Assembly (NCBI GenBank): GCA_964392615.1
Contig: CAYMRB010000240.1
Span: 1 to 15,418 of the forward strand
Reading direction: 5' to 3'
From: CAYMRB01 sp964392615
Lineage (GTDB): Bacteria > Planctomycetota > UBA8108
DNA length: 15,418 nt
Shown: in pieces, positions 14,601 through 15,418 of the stretch
How positions within the stretch are numbered: the stretch's first letter is position 1
How the letters are laid out: the number at the start of each line of letters is the position of its first letter
Position numbers and translations under genes: made by a program
Notes under the pieces: model-generated
What the model saw: the letters and a program-made list of their open reading frames with translations, nothing else
Told to the model about the DNA's origin: nothing
Database searches by the model: none

Positions 14601-15167
14601 AGCCTCCGTCTCCCCGCGCAGCGAGGCGACCTGCGCCAGCAGATTCTCGGTGTCGGGAAGGAGCGCGCCGGGTGGCGTGGCGAGCAGGGCAACCAATCGG
14701 ATGCGCGCAGTGTCGGAGTCCATCGACGAGTTCGTCGACGAGCCGCCCGGCCAGAAGACGACGAGCGACACGAGTCCGATGACCGCGATCGTCGCAGCCG
14801 AACTCACGACGACGCGCGGCCGTCGGCTGAGACGTGCGACGCGGGAGCCGAGCCCTTCCTTCGCCGCGATCGGTTCGTCGCTCGGTTGCGGAGTCGGCTC
14901 CGCGGCCTCGATGGCCTTCCAATAGAATGCGGTCAGCTCGGCGAGGGCCGGCTTCGACACGACGGCGGAGAGAAGCGAGAGCACGTCGATCGGCCGGCCT
15001 ACGGCCTCGAGAGCCGCACGCCGCTCGATGCGTTCGCGCAGATCCTTCTCCGTCAGGTGGCCCGCAGCGAGCGCCCTGCGCATCACTCCGCGCTCGATGC
15101 GCTCGGCGTCCCGTCTCGACAAGGAGGCGGCCTTCGCCGCGAGGCGCTGTCTCGGGTCGGTGTCCAC
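11691..15167 (-). CDS. Large membrane-anchored HEAT/TPR/squalene-cyclase-like repeat protein
   Basis: The 1158-residue product looks like a scaffold rather than a known enzyme. Residues 1-117 are a charged, helical, probably cytoplasmic head. One membrane helix spans about 118-139. HEAT-like helices run from 155 to 310. Residues 325-450 are a Pro/Ala/Ser/Thr-rich linker with the near-repeat AAKKKTPA/AAKKPPPA. A TPR-like unit follows at 477-540 and more HEAT-like helices at 600-745. Residues 805-1150 form an alpha/alpha toroid of the prenyltransferase/squalene-oxidase type, with QSPDGRW (826), QHLNGGWGW (947) and GSW (1124). No DxDD acid motif of squalene-hopene cyclase is seen, so cyclase activity is unlikely. 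With one helix, the C-terminal 1000 residues should lie outside the cytoplasmic membrane. The start is a GTG with only a weak ribosome site, so the exact N-terminus is less sure. Confidence 0.82.
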   Translation of the reverse strand: MDTDPRQRLAAKAASLSRRDAERIERGVMRRALAAGHLTEKDLRERIERRAALEAVGRPIDVLSLLSAVVSKPALAELTAFYWKAIEAAEPTPQPSDEPIAAKEGLGSRVARLSRRPRVVVSSAATIAVIGLVSLVVFWPGGSSTNSSMDSDTARIRLVALLATPPGALLPDTENLLAQVASLRGETEAPLLRELANAGPDRVRLNAARLLALLNDAAADTALEPLLRHSDELTCLAALDCSARREGKPPVDALLRALMSERSDVRCFAARALEDADERQVVDALAGLTDHADPPTRAAVVRTLLALRPSALDDLDLGARVVVREAPSTREPRRKEPPTRAGDSADDADTGAAAAAIAKVADGSANDRATSGVVTNPPSDPATSRGDIAKAITSPPASPASGDASPSKTPDRTETPTPTVRKANPPPAAAKKKTPAAAKKPPPAIQIAKRDAPALLRQGKPGRVLELVAEAMDSTGDEDAELFRLRGRAHLALGSSDEALADFQRAIDLAPDLVVAYFDLATCYGARKSKKNAYTALVMALRFGFRDIAAIRNEPRLDPIKGTPAFRTLMQHYFHSPLAADEDDAKRFEYASRRLQTTLRREKDPFVRALAVVQFPEPGGFDATELLFGLISDRELIVRRSVAELLGRTQDAESIKFLCDRVAHAKTTDRQREALMWSLRAIRGPGPTDAILLGLADSDHAVRMAAARAIGEHPDRRAVAPLIELIDEVKEIDRLTVIESLGKITGANLGLASVDWRNWWKTNGDAVEIGPVRNPCSGGPPNTIALPAAYSERTGKARRRALQRYGGSLETEKAVEKALEWLARHQSPDGRWDTDEWAMRCSERDAWNRVTKVRARAWDVQVTGLALMAFLGAGHTHVGGEHNDVVRRGLGFLQKRQRADGYFSGDHHWRRSHEIATIAMAEAYLLTRDCRLLSSVQRAVGWVLRRQHLNGGWGWYRQESYTSLTGWNLTALLTANEAGLQVPASSFVSTRHYLDRVTLGEGGKQKPGFAYEMLRPAAEVGESLSVEEHDDVRSGGSALSTTVGLWCRVVLGQSLKDARVDGALAQLRRSVPRLDTEGHVAIGERLFFGTQSALIEGRATWKDWNRAMKTALLGSIETEGCERGSWAPSDDHGRVYSTALGALMLESYYRFHVSSRGS
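13849..13891 (-). repeat. Short direct repeat inside the linker of the repeat protein
   Basis: A 19-base sequence at 13849-13867 recurs exactly at 13873-13891, a 24-base period. It encodes eight-residue units read as AAKKKTPA and AAKKPPPA in the flexible linker. It is a coding mini-tandem, probably from slippage or unequal exchange. Confidence 0.75.
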
Positions 15168-15418
15168 GCTGGAATCCGCGCTCTTCGCTGAACGGTCGAT
15201 CGTCGCCCTACACGCCCAGAATTCTCCCAGATCGCGGACGGCGACGACACGAGTTTTCGCGCGGCACGGGGCGCAGCCGCTCTCGGCGGACTGCGTTCTG
15301 ACGCCTCGATCCTGGGCGAAATGTCTCGCCCTCGCGCTCGGAGCCCTTCTTCGACGGACTGCTAACTCGTGTTTTGCCCTCTGCGGCTACCGCCGCAGAG
15401 GGGCAAAACACGAGAGTG
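15168..15418. other. Upstream region of the repeat-protein gene, no gene recognised
   Basis: These 251 bases precede the minus-strand repeat-protein gene and run to the window edge. I see no convincing gene and no clear promoter box. The short motif ACACGAG occurs at 15247-15253 and 15408-15414 and inverted at 15366-15372, and the last 50 bases form a long palindrome. Confidence 0.4.
15366..15414. repeat. Long imperfect inverted repeat (hairpin) at the window end
   Basis: The left arm 15366-15386 (CTCGTGTTTTGCCC then TCTGCGG) pairs with 15393-15414 through 14 bp, one bulged G, and 7 bp, with the 6-base loop CTACCG. The T run lies in the left arm and the A run in the right arm, which is the reverse of a usual A-stem-T terminator, and this is so on both strands. 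It could still terminate a gene beyond the window, be a mobile-element end or a regulatory hairpin, or be an assembly artefact if the contig ends here. Confidence 0.7.

Noticed and set aside
11668..14922. A 1084-residue minus-strand open frame in another phase inside the repeat-protein gene
   Set aside because: It is Arg-rich shadow sequence. The chosen frame shows clear HEAT, TPR and toroid repeats.
13443..15191. A 582-residue plus-strand open frame opposite the repeat-protein gene
   Set aside because: Arg/Val/Glu-rich shadow of a high-GC gene without domain signals.
15208..15411. A small 67-residue minus-strand open frame beside the window end
   Set aside because: Its start lies inside the palindrome, composition is Arg/Ser-rich, and there is no ribosome site or recognisable family.
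1..15418. CRISPR array, tRNA or rRNA gene, insertion sequence or prophage
   Set aside because: No regularly spaced repeats, no tRNA- or rRNA-like sequence, and no transposase, integrase or phage structural protein were seen on either strand.

Overview
The window is GC-rich bacterial DNA from what is most likely a member of the Planctomycetota. The clues are: an ancestral-type dockerin pair ending in a Pro/Phe/Cys tail; a secreted protein that joins a ThuA-like domain to a SUMF1 domain; a rhamnogalacturonan lyase of a subtype I associate with planctomycetes; and a very large membrane-anchored protein with HEAT, TPR and squalene-cyclase-like repeats. This taxonomic call is inference from domain content. 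There is no rRNA, tRNA, CRISPR array, transposase or phage gene. The genetic code looks standard, since TGA ends several genes cleanly.

Layout. Positions 1-366 hold the 3' part of a TlpA/thioredoxin-like gene. Its first active-site cysteine codon is an in-frame TGA (7-9), followed at 34-51 by a perfect 7-bp hairpin with a GGUC tetraloop. Together these look like a selenocysteine codon and its bacterial SECIS element. A terminator hairpin (393-430) separates this gene from a convergent minus-strand ClbS/DfsB-family gene (456-956).

From 1154 to 8181 three plus-strand genes follow in series. All encode predicted exported proteins: a PL11-type rhamnogalacturonan lyase, a ThuA-like/SUMF1 fusion, and an unusual protein that joins a five-heme cytochrome to a parallel beta-helix and a dockerin-like pair. 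The last two genes overlap by 11 bases.

From 15167 down to 8270 three genes lie on the minus strand: the 1158-residue repeat protein (15167-11691), a two-helix DUF3592-like membrane protein with an internally duplicated C-terminus (11556-10465), and an exported GH51 alpha-L-arabinofuranosidase (10330-8270). The end of the window carries a long imperfect palindrome (15366-15414).

How the genes may work together: the lyase could cut the rhamnogalacturonan-I backbone of pectin, and the arabinofuranosidase could trim its arabinan side chains, so this may be a pectin-use locus. The ThuA/SUMF1 and cytochrome proteins sit beside the lyase, but their roles are unknown. The strongest candidate for something new is the selenocysteine-containing thioredoxin-like protein. 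The cytochrome/beta-helix/dockerin fusion comes second.
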